Assembly: GCA_028704945.1 (NCBI GenBank)
Contig: JAQWEL010000005.1
Location: 1-64,000, forward strand
Direction: 5' to 3'
Origin: Patescibacteria group bacterium
Lineage (GTDB): Bacteria; Patescibacteriota; Patescibacteriia; Patescibacteriales; Patescibacteriaceae
DNA length: 64,000 nucleotides
Shown: positions 17,957 to 26,844 of the stretch, piece after piece
Position numbering within the stretch: the first letter of the stretch is position 1
Layout of the letters: each line of letters begins with the position of its first letter
Made by a program: the position numbers and the translations under genes
Notes under the pieces: generated by a model
Seen by the model: the letters and a program-made list of their open reading frames with translations, nothing else
Told to the model about the DNA's origin: nothing
Databases searched by the model: none

Positions 17957-18688
17957 TTAATAAATAACTACTTTAGTGCCAACTTGCGCCCAATCATAAA
18001 GCCGATTCATATTTTTATAGCTAACATTAACACAGCCATGACTGGCCGGCTTGCCAAAATTATTATGCCAATAAGCGCCGTGGATATAAAAACGTAAATT
18101 CCCTGTATAAAAATGTAAATTCCATTTAGTGTTAGGGTAATAAAAATTATATCCCTTGCCACCGTAAATTTTAACCGGCACTTTATCCAAAATTTTAAAT
18201 TCACCTTTAGGCGTTGGCATTGATTTAATTCCAGAGGAAATAAAAAATTCTTCTAATTTCCTGTCACCAAAATAATAAGCTAATTTCTGTCTGGTTAAAT
18301 CAACCTTTATTACTTTAGAAACTGGCTTAGTATCTTTAGCTTTGGGGTTAAAACCATTCATTACTTCAGCGCCATCTTTAAAACCATCCCCGTCAGTATC
18401 AGGATTATTCAAATCGGTGCTAAGGGCGATTTCCCAAGCATCATTTAAACCATCTTTGTCAGTATCTATTTCAAATAATTTTTTACTACCGCCAGCCAAG
18501 GGTGAATAACCATTAGCTACTTCTACTCCATCCTGGTAGCCATCTTGATCCGTGTCTGGATTATCTGGATTAGTCCTATAAACAGATTCCTTGCTATTAT
18601 TCAGTTGATCGTTATCAGTGTCTTCGCCGTAAGCCGGAAAAGCAAACAACAAACAAACCAGAGTGATCAATGTTATAATTCTCTTCAT
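17957..18688 (-). CDS. Secreted L,D-transpeptidase (YkuD) with calcium-type repeats
   Basis: 243 residues. A signal peptide (1-21, ending AYG) is followed by a region at about 22-115 with four D-x-D-x-D-G/N-type repeats resembling thrombospondin type 3 or dockerin calcium sites (DTDQDGYQDGVEV, DTDKDGLNDAWE, DTDGDGFKDGAEV). The catalytic YkuD domain lies at about 120-243, with the conserved His (FYIHGAYWHNN) and the active-site signature SHGCVNVS containing the nucleophilic Cys. It forms 3-3 peptidoglycan cross-links or attaches proteins to peptidoglycan. The Asp-rich module probably binds Ca2+ and anchors or spaces the enzyme. Single gene. Confidence 0.93.
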   Translation of the reverse strand: MKRIITLITLVCLLFAFPAYGEDTDNDQLNNSKESVYRTNPDNPDTDQDGYQDGVEVANGYSPLAGGSKKLFEIDTDKDGLNDAWEIALSTDLNNPDTDGDGFKDGAEVMNGFNPKAKDTKPVSKVIKVDLTRQKLAYYFGDRKLEEFFISSGIKSMPTPKGEFKILDKVPVKIYGGKGYNFYYPNTKWNLHFYTGNLRFYIHGAYWHNNFGKPASHGCVNVSYKNMNRLYDWAQVGTKVVIY

Positions 18689-18730
18689 AAAATAATTATA
18701 GCAAAAAAACGATCGCCTGAATACAATTCT

Positions 18731-18776
18731 AATGATATAAAAAATAGGCTTAATTAAGCCTATTTTTTATATCATT
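18731..18776 (-). terminator. Perfect 46-bp palindrome, terminator of the 996-residue protein gene
   Basis: Both 23-nt halves are exactly complementary, with no unpaired loop in the DNA sequence and a T6 run in the right arm. It ends 2 bp before the stop codon of the gene at 18778. Confidence 0.8.
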
Positions 18777-18777
18777 A

Positions 18778-21768
18778 TTAATATTGATTCAAAATATCAT
18801 CAAAAACATTCATTATAGGTTTTCCAAAATAATATTTTCTCAAATCATTCAAACTCCTAATGTGTTTTTTCTTACCGTCTACAATCACATAGATCTTTTT
18901 ATTCTTTCCGCGCAGCAAGGTTCCGTTGCTATATTTTTTAACTTCCAAAACTACAGTTTTATTAATTTTTTCCCCTAAAACTTTTTTAGGAACGATAATA
19001 TTTGGACTCTGTTTAACTTCTTTTAAATTTATATCTGCTTTAACAACTGAAGAAGCTGTTCCGTTCTTATCAAAAAATTTAACATAGACCGTTTTTAAAC
19101 CATAACCATCTGATAATTGCCAATCCTTGCTATCATTGTATGATTCTTGAGAAGAATAAACAAAACTATCATTGTTAGATATTGTCATTTTCGTAGCGCT
19201 GCCACCAACTAAGCTAAGCTTAACTTTGGTTGCTTCGGTTTCCAAGGCGCCGTTATTAATAACAACCTTAAAGCCACCAGCAGGGGCATCAAATGGCAAA
19301 ATAATTGAACCACTACCACCGCCACCGCCACAATTCTGTTGATTACAAGACTGGCTAACAGCTGGTTTAGTAGTTAAACACAAATTATCGCTAACAGTAT
19401 TTTCACCACTACGACAAATAACTGTTCTAGTTTGAGTTCCACCTCCACAACTGACATTGCAAGCACTCCATTCACCACTAAACCAATCATAACTTTCACA
19501 AGATTGGCTAACTAAAGGTTTTGTGTCGGAACATTTATTATCAGCCACTAAATTATTACTTTCATCACGGCAAGTTACTGTTCTGGTTTTTAGCCCAGCA
19601 TTGCAAACGCTCCAGTCACCTGTTTTCCACGTATAAACATTAATATCTAAATTGCTAAAACTAGTCTGCCACTTTAGATATGGATAACCGCCATTTTTAT
19701 CAGCCTCAATCGCCCAAATGTCTTCAAAATTCCAATTAACAAAATTATCCGCGTCCTTCATTTGTGCGTCAGTCAAGCCGGCTGCATCATTACAATTTTC
19801 AGCACTATTATATTGATAACTGCCACACATATTATTTTTTCTTGAAACTTCTTTATTCCAATAATTATCTGCCTGGGTACCGCCTTGATACTGCCAGCCA
19901 AAAATACCGCCATTATCTTGAGTGGCATATTGGATGCTAGTCACAAGAGCATTACTATAAGAATTTCTTGCCCAGCCGCCATCAATCCAACGTTCATTTA
20001 AACCAATAACACCACCGCCTTGACCAGCTGAAATACGTCCCTTAGCATAACAATTTTCAACTGTCCCGGAATAATTCTGTCCAACCAAAATGCCTCCATA
20101 ACCAATACTGCCACTCATCAATAAATCAGCCCAACTTTGAGAGATGACGCCGCTATTTTGTGAAGCAAAACCACCGCATTTGCCATTACAAGCAAATTTT
20201 CCAGCTAAAGAAGTTTTTTCGATTGTGCCAAAATTCATGTTTGTTAAAGCTCCACAATAAGTAGATTGGCAGTTAATATCAAGATTACGAAAATTTAAAC
20301 CAGTAATTTTACCGATATTGGACACGCTATTAAAAATACCTGAATTATTAGCTGTATTCATGTATAAATTAGAAACAATAAAGTTCTTACCATCAACTGT
20401 GCCGCTAAAATCACCAAGCGACAAAAAACCGGCGCCGCTATTCCAATTGCTGGTAGTACTACAATCTATGTCGTTGGTTAAATTATAATACCAACCAAGA
20501 TGTTTACTGATGTTTTGTAAATCCTGGCAAGTAGTAATTAAAGCTGGATTTTCAGCCGTACCTAAATGAGCATTATTAATTGTTAAATTAATTGCTTCGG
20601 AAGTAAAAACATTACCGGCATTATCTTCAATTCTCAAATAAACTTTATAGGTGCGATCTTCTGAATTTTGAGTATTCCAGTAAATATTATAAGGAGCAAC
20701 ATTAGAACAACCGGCTAAGCTGGCAGGACTATAGTCACCAAACCAAACACAAACATTGTTTATGCCAGCATAACTATCTTGGACGCTGGTTTGAAGCAAC
20801 TGGTTATTACCCGAGACATCATTTCCATTGGACGGATTACTGATACCGCCAGTAGGCATTTGTCGGTCGACTTTAATAATCTTAGTTTGAATATTCTCAT
20901 TATTACCGTTGATATCAACAGCATAATAATTGAAATAACTTATTCCATCTTCACTGATTGCCACGATATCACTAACTTGAGAAAATTCATTTCTATTCGT
21001 ACAAGCAGCTGCATTTTGACTTAAACAATAATAAATTTTATCAACGCCTACGCCATCACCATCATTAGCGGATAAAGAAATATTAATTACCCACCTGCTC
21101 CAAGTGTCAAAAGTATATTCTTGAGTACCTTCATAATTATAAGTAGCGCTAATAGAGCTGGTTGGCGCGACACTATCATTGCAATGACTATCTTCGCTAT
21201 CTCTATATCCGTTGCAATCGTTATCTATATTATCATTGCAAACCTCAACACCAGTATAAATACAATTATACGGATCACAAGCATTACCAATACTGTCATG
21301 GTCATCATCTAATTGATCCATATTTCTAGTCACAGGACAATTATCACAAGCATCGCCAAGACCATCACTATCTGAATCTACTTGACTTGAATTAGCAGCT
21401 GAACGACAATTATCGCTAACATCACCAACTTTGTCTCCATCTTGATCAGCTTGATCAAAATTAGCCAAATATGGACTATTATCGCAAACATTTCCAATTC
21501 TATCACTATCAGTATCATTCTGATCAGCATTAGCAATATTAGGACAATTGTCACAAGCGTTTCCGATTCTATCACCATCAGTGTCGGTTTGGTCTGTATT
21601 AACCAAGGTAGGACAATTGTCTGACGAGTCAAAAACGCCATCAGCGTCAGCATCATTAGAGCCAGAGCCCTCTGTTGTGGCTAAAGTTGAAAAAGCAAAG
21701 CCACTAAAGGCAAGCAAGAAACACAAACAAACTACCCAGCGTTTGCCTAATTTGTTAAATCTTTCCAT
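18778..21768 (-). CDS. Large secreted multi-domain surface protein (TSP3, GLUG-like, TSP1 repeats)
   Basis: 996 residues. A signal peptide (about 1-30) precedes thrombospondin type 3 calcium-binding repeats at about 35-200 (DTDGDRIGNACDNCP, DSDSDGLGDACDNCP), ending with a Cys-rich DNDCNGYRDSED segment. Ig-like beta domains (205-400) and a GLUG-like repeat region (about 420-650: GALTNMNFGTIEKTS, GGFASQNSGVISQSW, GILVGQNYSGTVENC) follow. Two thrombospondin type 1 modules (about 690-800, WSVCN...RTVTC and WSACNVSCGGGTQTRTV) lead to a beta domain. The C-terminal cap, about 40 residues with NGTLLRGKNKKIYVIVDGK then KHIRSLNDLRKYY, is a module I associate with CPR surface proteins. No membrane anchor is evident. 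Probably adhesive; function unproven. Confidence 0.85.
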   Translation of the reverse strand: MERFNKLGKRWVVCLCFLLAFSGFAFSTLATTEGSGSNDADADGVFDSSDNCPTLVNTDQTDTDGDRIGNACDNCPNIANADQNDTDSDRIGNVCDNSPYLANFDQADQDGDKVGDVSDNCRSAANSSQVDSDSDGLGDACDNCPVTRNMDQLDDDHDSIGNACDPYNCIYTGVEVCNDNIDNDCNGYRDSEDSHCNDSVAPTSSISATYNYEGTQEYTFDTWSRWVINISLSANDGDGVGVDKIYYCLSQNAAACTNRNEFSQVSDIVAISEDGISYFNYYAVDINGNNENIQTKIIKVDRQMPTGGISNPSNGNDVSGNNQLLQTSVQDSYAGINNVCVWFGDYSPASLAGCSNVAPYNIYWNTQNSEDRTYKVYLRIEDNAGNVFTSEAINLTINNAHLGTAENPALITTCQDLQNISKHLGWYYNLTNDIDCSTTSNWNSGAGFLSLGDFSGTVDGKNFIVSNLYMNTANNSGIFNSVSNIGKITGLNFRNLDINCQSTYCGALTNMNFGTIEKTSLAGKFACNGKCGGFASQNSGVISQSWADLLMSGSIGYGGILVGQNYSGTVENCYAKGRISAGQGGGVIGLNERWIDGGWARNSYSNALVTSIQYATQDNGGIFGWQYQGGTQADNYWNKEVSRKNNMCGSYQYNSAENCNDAAGLTDAQMKDADNFVNWNFEDIWAIEADKNGGYPYLKWQTSFSNLDINVYTWKTGDWSVCNAGLKTRTVTCRDESNNLVADNKCSDTKPLVSQSCESYDWFSGEWSACNVSCGGGTQTRTVICRSGENTVSDNLCLTTKPAVSQSCNQQNCGGGGGSGSIILPFDAPAGGFKVVINNGALETEATKVKLSLVGGSATKMTISNNDSFVYSSQESYNDSKDWQLSDGYGLKTVYVKFFDKNGTASSVVKADINLKEVKQSPNIIVPKKVLGEKINKTVVLEVKKYSNGTLLRGKNKKIYVIVDGKKKHIRSLNDLRKYYFGKPIMNVFDDILNQY

Positions 21769-21915
21769 AAATTTTAAATTAATGAAATAAAGTTTTTAAA
21801 ATTAACAATATATTATATACAATTATACCACAAAAGAACTTACCAACACTTTATATTAATATCTTTAGTATATCAAGGTATAATTTACGTGAAAAATGAC
21901 GTATTTGCATAACAA

Positions 21916-21939
21916 AAAACGGATAAAATTACCCGTTTT
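21916..21939 (-). terminator. Terminator of ABC-F gene
   Basis: Stem AAAACGG / CCGTTTT with a 10-nt loop, followed on the minus strand by T-rich sequence, about 20 bp past the ABC-F stop. Confidence 0.7.
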
Positions 21940-21958
21940 AAAGTTATCCACAAGAAAT

Positions 21959-23410
21959 CTAAATTTTACCCAAATCTAAATAATCATCAATTCTTATTTC
22001 TTTAACAAAATCTGGCATATGGCTGACCATAATCATCGCTCCTTCATACTCATCTATCGCCTGAGAAATTATTGGCAAATGACGGAAATTGATGTGATTA
22101 GTAGGTTCATCAAGAATCAAAAGCCCGGGTTCCATTAAAACCAAATGAGCGAAAGACAACAAACCTTTTTGACCTTCTGACAAATCACCGATTTTATGAT
22201 CCATTAAATTGCCACCGATCAAAAAACCAGCCGCAACTGAACGCATTGTTTGTTTGTCAACCCCATCCTGCAAAACGCTGCAAAGCGAATCGAACACGGT
22301 TGAATTAAAATCAAGATTAGAAAAATCTTGGCTATAGTAACCGACTTTAACGCCCTCTAAAATTTTTGCCGCTTCATTCTTGCCAGAAACAAGCGAACGT
22401 AAGAAAGTGCTTTTACCGACTCCGTTAGGACCGGTAACTAAAATATGCGTTTTTTTACGAATTATTTTATCTATCGGCTTAACAACAGGTTCATGGTCAT
22501 GAATAATCTTGATTGATTTAATATTAACAATCTCCCCAGAAATATCTTGAGCTGGTATAGTAAATTTTCTGATTGCTTGATCTTCTTTTCTAATATCAAC
22601 TATATCTTCCTCTAATTCAGCGGTTTCATCTTTCATTTTTTTAGCCAGCTTACGCATTTTACCGCCTTTATTGGCAAAAAAGTTAACCTTTTCTTTGCGA
22701 TCTTTGATTAATTTTTCTAATTGGGCATTTTTGCGCTGTTCACGCTCAACTCGCTGGCTGATTTCTTCAACAACTGAATAATAATCGCCGACATAGGTTT
22801 CAATCTTATGAGTAAAAACATCTAAATAAATAACTCCCTCAGTAAAACAATTTAAAAAATCAGCATCATGAGAAATAACAATAACTGTCTTTTCATACAT
22901 TATTAAAAATTGAAGCAAGTGATCAATACCGGCTTGGTCAAGATTATTGGTCGGTTCGTCTAATAAAAGTATATCTGGATTTTGAATAATAGCATAAGCC
23001 AATAACAATCTAGCTTGCTGTCCGCCAGATAAATCGCCAACTCGCCTATCGGTTGGAATAACTAAATTAACCACATCTAAAGCTTTACTAATTTTACTGG
23101 CTAAATTTGTTGGAACAATCTCAAAAGCTTTGGCAAAATATTGTTCAACTGATAAGTCCATATCTTCGCGTGCCATGACTTGGCAAGCTGTCGCGATGGT
23201 AGCGCCGTTGGTAATAAAAATATTACCTGATTTAGGCTTATAATCACCTTTAATCAACGCAAATAAAGAGCTTTTACCTGCTCCATTCTGACCCATTAAA
23301 GTAATTTTAGCATTTTTATGTATGTTAAAACTAACCTCATCTAATATGGGTTTTTTATGTTGGTACTCGAAAGTTACCTCATCAAATCTTAAAATTACTT
23401 CTTCGGCCAT
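21959..23410 (-). CDS. ABC-F family ATPase
   Basis: 483 residues with two ABC ATPase domains and no transmembrane region, so a soluble ABC-F protein probably acting on the ribosome (translation factor or antibiotic protection). First domain: Walker A GQNGAGKSS (about 39), signature LSGGQQARLL, Walker B DILLLDEPTNNLD. The charged inter-domain linker (about 220-290, KRxE-rich: QRVEREQRKNAQLEKLIKDR) is the P-site tRNA interaction region in the family. Second domain: GPNGVGKST, signature LSEGQKGLLSF, LLILDEPTNHI. Slightly shorter than EttA or Uup, with no C-terminal coiled-coil extension. Subfamily not assignable from sequence alone. Confidence 0.93.
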   Translation of the reverse strand: MAEEVILRFDEVTFEYQHKKPILDEVSFNIHKNAKITLMGQNGAGKSSLFALIKGDYKPKSGNIFITNGATIATACQVMAREDMDLSVEQYFAKAFEIVPTNLASKISKALDVVNLVIPTDRRVGDLSGGQQARLLLAYAIIQNPDILLLDEPTNNLDQAGIDHLLQFLIMYEKTVIVISHDADFLNCFTEGVIYLDVFTHKIETYVGDYYSVVEEISQRVEREQRKNAQLEKLIKDRKEKVNFFANKGGKMRKLAKKMKDETAELEEDIVDIRKEDQAIRKFTIPAQDISGEIVNIKSIKIIHDHEPVVKPIDKIIRKKTHILVTGPNGVGKSTFLRSLVSGKNEAAKILEGVKVGYYSQDFSNLDFNSTVFDSLCSVLQDGVDKQTMRSVAAGFLIGGNLMDHKIGDLSEGQKGLLSFAHLVLMEPGLLILDEPTNHINFRHLPIISQAIDEYEGAMIMVSHMPDFVKEIRIDDYLDLGKI

Positions 23411-23525
23411 AAAAAATAAAAAAGGCGCTAAAATTCGCCAACTTTTATAATATAACAGATTATTTAAAAAAAGTCCAGTAAAATCAAAAAATGCTTAATT
23501 TATTCAAAAATAACCAAATTAAAGT

Positions 23526-23560
23526 GATTCCTCATTTCGCTTCTCTTATTCGGAATGACA
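23526..23560. repeat. Degenerate dispersed repeat of the 'GTCATTCCGA...GAGGAATC' type
   Basis: On the minus strand it reads TGTCATTCCGAATAAG, then AGAAGCGAAATGAGGAATC. It resembles the short dispersed repeats of form GTCATTCCGAGCGAAGCGAG followed by GAATC, seen in many bacterial genomes. Noncoding, between the ABC-F promoter region and the convergent pilin gene end. Confidence 0.5.
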
Positions 23561-23580
23561 ATATGGGTAAAAAGCAACCA

Positions 23581-24072
23581 TTAATTAGTTACTTGATAGT
23601 ATTTAACAGAATTATTAATCCCTTTGCTTGAAGAAGCGAAAACACCGCTACCGCCCCCTGGCGTTGGTTCAACAATGGTCGGCAAAGTAATTGGTTCGTT
23701 ATTGTTTTCTAAATTAGCGTATAGTGTGCATTTTTTGTCATCAGTCACAATATAAATATAATTTGATTGAGTCTCGGAACCGCTCTTGGGATCACGCCAA
23801 ACTTTAGAAATTGCTTGCTGGTATTTTTCATCTTTAGCTTTAAGCTCGTTAATTAGATAAATCAAATCATAAGTGCCGGAACCGGCGTCAGGCACATAAC
23901 AACTAACTGTCAAAATTTTGCCGATTTGTGACAGTTCGGCTTTTCTTTTAACATCATTTGCCTTAGCTTTGACATTAGAAATTAAGATAATAGACATGGT
24001 TGCCAAAAAACCAATAATGATTACCACCACCATTATCTCAATTAAAGAAAAACCTTGCCTGCAATTTTTCAT
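23581..24072 (-). CDS. Type IV pilin-like protein (short)
   Basis: 163 residues from ATG 24072 (upstream in-frame codons run through the end of the preceding gene and are not part of it). Type III signal: MKNCRQGFSLIEIMVVVIII, cleaved after Gly7 by PilD, followed by the hydrophobic N-terminal helix and the KANDVKRKAELSQIGKIL segment typical of CPR pilins. The globular part (about 55-125) has one Cys pair candidate (CYVPDAGSG...KKCTLYANLE); the tail is Pro/Gly/Ser-rich. It lies 7 bp downstream of the amidase gene. Probably a minor or structural pilin subunit. Confidence 0.88.
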   Translation of the reverse strand: MKNCRQGFSLIEIMVVVIIIGFLATMSIILISNVKAKANDVKRKAELSQIGKILTVSCYVPDAGSGTYDLIYLINELKAKDEKYQQAISKVWRDPKSGSETQSNYIYIVTDDKKCTLYANLENNNEPITLPTIVEPTPGGGSGVFASSSKGINNSVKYYQVTN

Positions 24073-24079
24073 AAATTTA

Positions 24080-25195
24080 TTATTGCAAATGATAAACTGA
24101 ATAATCTTGTCCGAAAGTATTTTTAAAATAGGCGTAAGCGATGAAATCGACACTAACTGTTTTTTTACTTTGCCAATTGCTATGAATCCAAACCATACCG
24201 GTTGGAGTAGAAGCTGCCACGATAGCCGTGTGCGGCCAATCATTCTTAGACATTTTCATTTGAACAATGTCTCCGCGGCTCACACTTTCAATCGAACAAT
24301 TTTTAGTAATCACCCGATTGTCAGAGCTGGGGTTCCAAGTATAGTTATCATCACGGGTTGTAGGCAAGGCCAGCATATTGTTAGTCGCCAAGCTAACGAC
24401 TTTGCTAACCCAAGGCTTGCAAGTCAAACCGACATTTCGGCCTTTGTCTAAAAAAGCAGCGCTAATCAAACGATCGTCCAAAGTTTCTGTAAATTGGCCA
24501 GTTGGGCGATAGGTACCGACAGATGCGCCTTCAAAAATATTAGCAGCTGAGTTATTAATTACATTACTTGTGTTAGATGTTACGCAAGACTGCTCTAAAA
24601 TAAAATTACCACCGGCGCAACCAGCTGGCCAAGAAGCTATAATACTGCGCGTTTGATTACCCCAAGCTGAACAGGCTGACCAATCAGTGTAAGTCCAATA
24701 AGCACATGAATTGCTGGCAATAATATTTTTATTACTAACAATGGTGGAACTGGCGTGATTAAGAGTAGCTGGATCATTAGCCAAAGTATCTTCTTCATCG
24801 CCACGACTGGGAATTAAGATATAACCTAAATTAGCTTTGGCTCGAGAAATTGGTCCGAATATCCCAGAGGCGGGGCTTATTCCCCTGTCTTTTTGCCATT
24901 TAACAACAGAAGCTTTGGTTTGCTCCCCATAGTAGCCGTTAGGACCATAACCGTATTTTGGACTAGGTTTAGTAATCTTTAAATAACCGCCTTTAATCAA
25001 TAACTTTTGCAACGCGAGCACATCATTATTTGAATCACCTAATTCTAAATCATTATTAAAAATATAGTTGCCAATAATTTCATTGGCAGACTGATTATTT
25101 TCTGCTAATACTTTTGTAGGTTGGACAAAAAAACCAAACGAAATAAAACAAGCGGCTATCAAGATGACATTATATTTACTAATATTATTTGTCAT
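24080..25195 (-). CDS. Secreted peptidoglycan-binding protein with CHAP-like cysteine amidase domain
   Basis: 371 residues from ATG 25195 (the TTG at 25204 is less likely). Signal peptide about 1-31 (ending VLA). A PG_binding_1 domain at about 45-115 shows LELGDSNNDVLALQKLL and GYYGEQTKASVVKWQ. A TSP1-like Cys segment follows (CAYWTYTDWSACSAW...CAGGNFILEQSC). The C-terminal domain (about 225-371) looks like a CHAP or NlpC-like cysteine peptidase: a conserved CKPWVSKV (nucleophile Cys), then RGDIVQMKMS, WPHTAIVAA (His) and WIHSNWQ. Likely cleaves peptide cross-links during pilus assembly or growth. The 3' neighbour is a pilin. Catalytic assignment is inferred from motif order. Confidence 0.75.
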   Translation of the reverse strand: MTNNISKYNVILIAACFISFGFFVQPTKVLAENNQSANEIIGNYIFNNDLELGDSNNDVLALQKLLIKGGYLKITKPSPKYGYGPNGYYGEQTKASVVKWQKDRGISPASGIFGPISRAKANLGYILIPSRGDEEDTLANDPATLNHASSTIVSNKNIIASNSCAYWTYTDWSACSAWGNQTRSIIASWPAGCAGGNFILEQSCVTSNTSNVINNSAANIFEGASVGTYRPTGQFTETLDDRLISAAFLDKGRNVGLTCKPWVSKVVSLATNNMLALPTTRDDNYTWNPSSDNRVITKNCSIESVSRGDIVQMKMSKNDWPHTAIVAASTPTGMVWIHSNWQSKKTVSVDFIAYAYFKNTFGQDYSVYHLQ

Positions 25196-25322
25196 AAAAA
25201 TCAAATTTCAAAACTATCGAAAATTTTTAAACTTTTGATTATTATAGATTTATTATTATATTATACTACTTTTATTTGAAAAATACGACCAATTAAAAAA
25301 TTATTTAATAAATAGTTTCTAA

Positions 25323-25350
25323 CACAAAATGAGCTTTAGAGCTCATTTTG
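25323..25350 (-). terminator. Terminator of lectin-like pilin gene
   Basis: 12-bp perfect arms ACAAAATGAGCT / AGCTCATTTTGT, 4-nt loop, about 29 bp past the stop codon. Confidence 0.8.
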
Positions 25351-25378
25351 TAAAAATTTATACTTCGGTTACTAGAAT

Positions 25379-26674
25379 TTAAAATCTGCGGATGCAGCGT
25401 ACATATGCTGATGATGCATCAGTTTTTTGGTACCCCCCATCATATATATCAACATTATCAGTTAATTTACCTATCCAAGTATAAGAAGCATTTACTTCAG
25501 TCGATGATCTGTAATAAACACTAGAGGCGGCGCCAGATATAAAAGGAGTAGTATTAGTACAACCATTTAAAGGTGTTCGAGCAGCTGTTTGTCCACTACC
25601 AGCTTCACAAGCCCCGCCCGAAAGACTACTACAATGTTGTCCGCTTCTAACCATGGCGCATAATTCATCTCTGCTCGGTAAATACCAATCATCATAAGTT
25701 ACTCCATTGAATGTTAGAGACAGATTACTACAAAAGTTAGCAGCTGGATAGTCAGTACTAGGGGCATAGGTAGCTTCTGTCGGTGAAGCATTGCCATTTA
25801 TATTGTTATAACCAATATATAAATCATTTGCTATATAGGGAGTGGAGTTAAGAGTATTAGAAGTTTTCCAGGCTAATTTCAATGAATCAGTCCCGCAACT
25901 ACAATTATTCACAGTAGTGCAACCAGATGGAGCAGCAACTAAATTAGCGTTTCCACAGCTTGCTTCACCAGCTTTACAAAACAATGTTCCGCCGCCACAG
26001 ATAGCTCCATAGGCGCTAGAACTATTGCATTCAATTCCAGCGCTGACTGTGTCAGAACAAGGCGAAAGTGTGCTACAAACATTACTAGCACAATATGGCG
26101 TAGCCGGTGTGTCAGAACAATCACTATTAGTATTACAATCAACGCAAGCTGTCCCATTAGTCTTACAATAAGGTGTTGCTCCGCTACAATTATTTGGAGC
26201 ACATGTGCCGCCACAGCCATTTGAACCGCAAACTTTACCGCTACAATTAGGGGTGCATTGATTATTAATACTACCTGGCACAGCAATCGCTGCGCCAGCA
26301 GCGAACTCATTAACGGGTTTTTCTAAGACATAGCCTAAGGTATAGGAAGTGCCGCTATTTATCTGAGCATAGGTATAGGTTTCTCCAGTATTAGGTCCAG
26401 CTGGTATCTTACCCATAAAGGTTTTACCAGAAACTGCTCCTACTAAGGCTTTGCCGACATCTAAGGCAGAAGTAGGTGGATAGGTGTTCTCTTCATTGTA
26501 ATATAGCTCTAATGCAGTTTGCATCTGTTTGATATCCGAGATACGCTTCGCGTCTCTCGCTTTAACTCGAGCTGTACTCAGAGCTACAGTGGTTAAAGTC
26601 GCTAAGATACCAATAATAACTATTACTACTAATAGTTCTATTAAGGTAAAACCCTTTTGGTTTTTGAATTTCAT
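25379..26674 (-). CDS. Type IV pilin with Cys-rich stalk and Lcl/DUF1566-like C-terminal domain
   Basis: 431 residues. Prepilin motif KGFTLIELLVVIVIIG at residues 7-22, then the CPR pilin core ARVKARDAKRISDIKQMQTA and a YP-containing loop. Residues about 130-215 form a Cys-rich module (CTPNCSGKVCGSNGCGGTC, CNTNSDCSDTP). The C-terminal 150 residues match the Lcl/DUF1566 (C-type-lectin-like) pattern: WKTSN, DDWYLPSRDELCAM, VYYRSSTE, ending AYVRCIRRF. This suggests a pilus-tip or minor pilin displaying a binding domain. The Cys module is shared at DNA level with the pilin at 33072-33800. Single gene with its own terminator. Confidence 0.85.
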   Translation of the reverse strand: MKFKNQKGFTLIELLVVIVIIGILATLTTVALSTARVKARDAKRISDIKQMQTALELYYNEENTYPPTSALDVGKALVGAVSGKTFMGKIPAGPNTGETYTYAQINSGTSYTLGYVLEKPVNEFAAGAAIAVPGSINNQCTPNCSGKVCGSNGCGGTCAPNNCSGATPYCKTNGTACVDCNTNSDCSDTPATPYCASNVCSTLSPCSDTVSAGIECNSSSAYGAICGGGTLFCKAGEASCGNANLVAAPSGCTTVNNCSCGTDSLKLAWKTSNTLNSTPYIANDLYIGYNNINGNASPTEATYAPSTDYPAANFCSNLSLTFNGVTYDDWYLPSRDELCAMVRSGQHCSSLSGGACEAGSGQTAARTPLNGCTNTTPFISGAASSVYYRSSTEVNASYTWIGKLTDNVDIYDGGYQKTDASSAYVRCIRRF

Positions 26675-26844
26675 AATGATTACTTAAAATAATAAATTTA
26701 TTATAACACAAAATTTAATAAAACAAAAAATTTAAAAATATTCATATTAATTTACTCATAAACTATATTTATTGTAAAAAATCAAATTACATGTTTAACT
26801 ATTATCAGCTCTTTAAATTTTGTACCATAATCAAGGAATAGAAA

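Noticed and set aside
17700-21768. Surface proteins as a polyketide, toxin or secretion-system cluster
   Set aside because: Only structural repeat modules and wall enzymes are present; no transporter or effector motif supports such a system.
24073-24243. N-terminal extension of the short pilin (MIGRTRLSW start)
   Set aside because: It overlaps the end of the amidase gene in another frame; the ATG at 24072 gives the proper prepilin signal.
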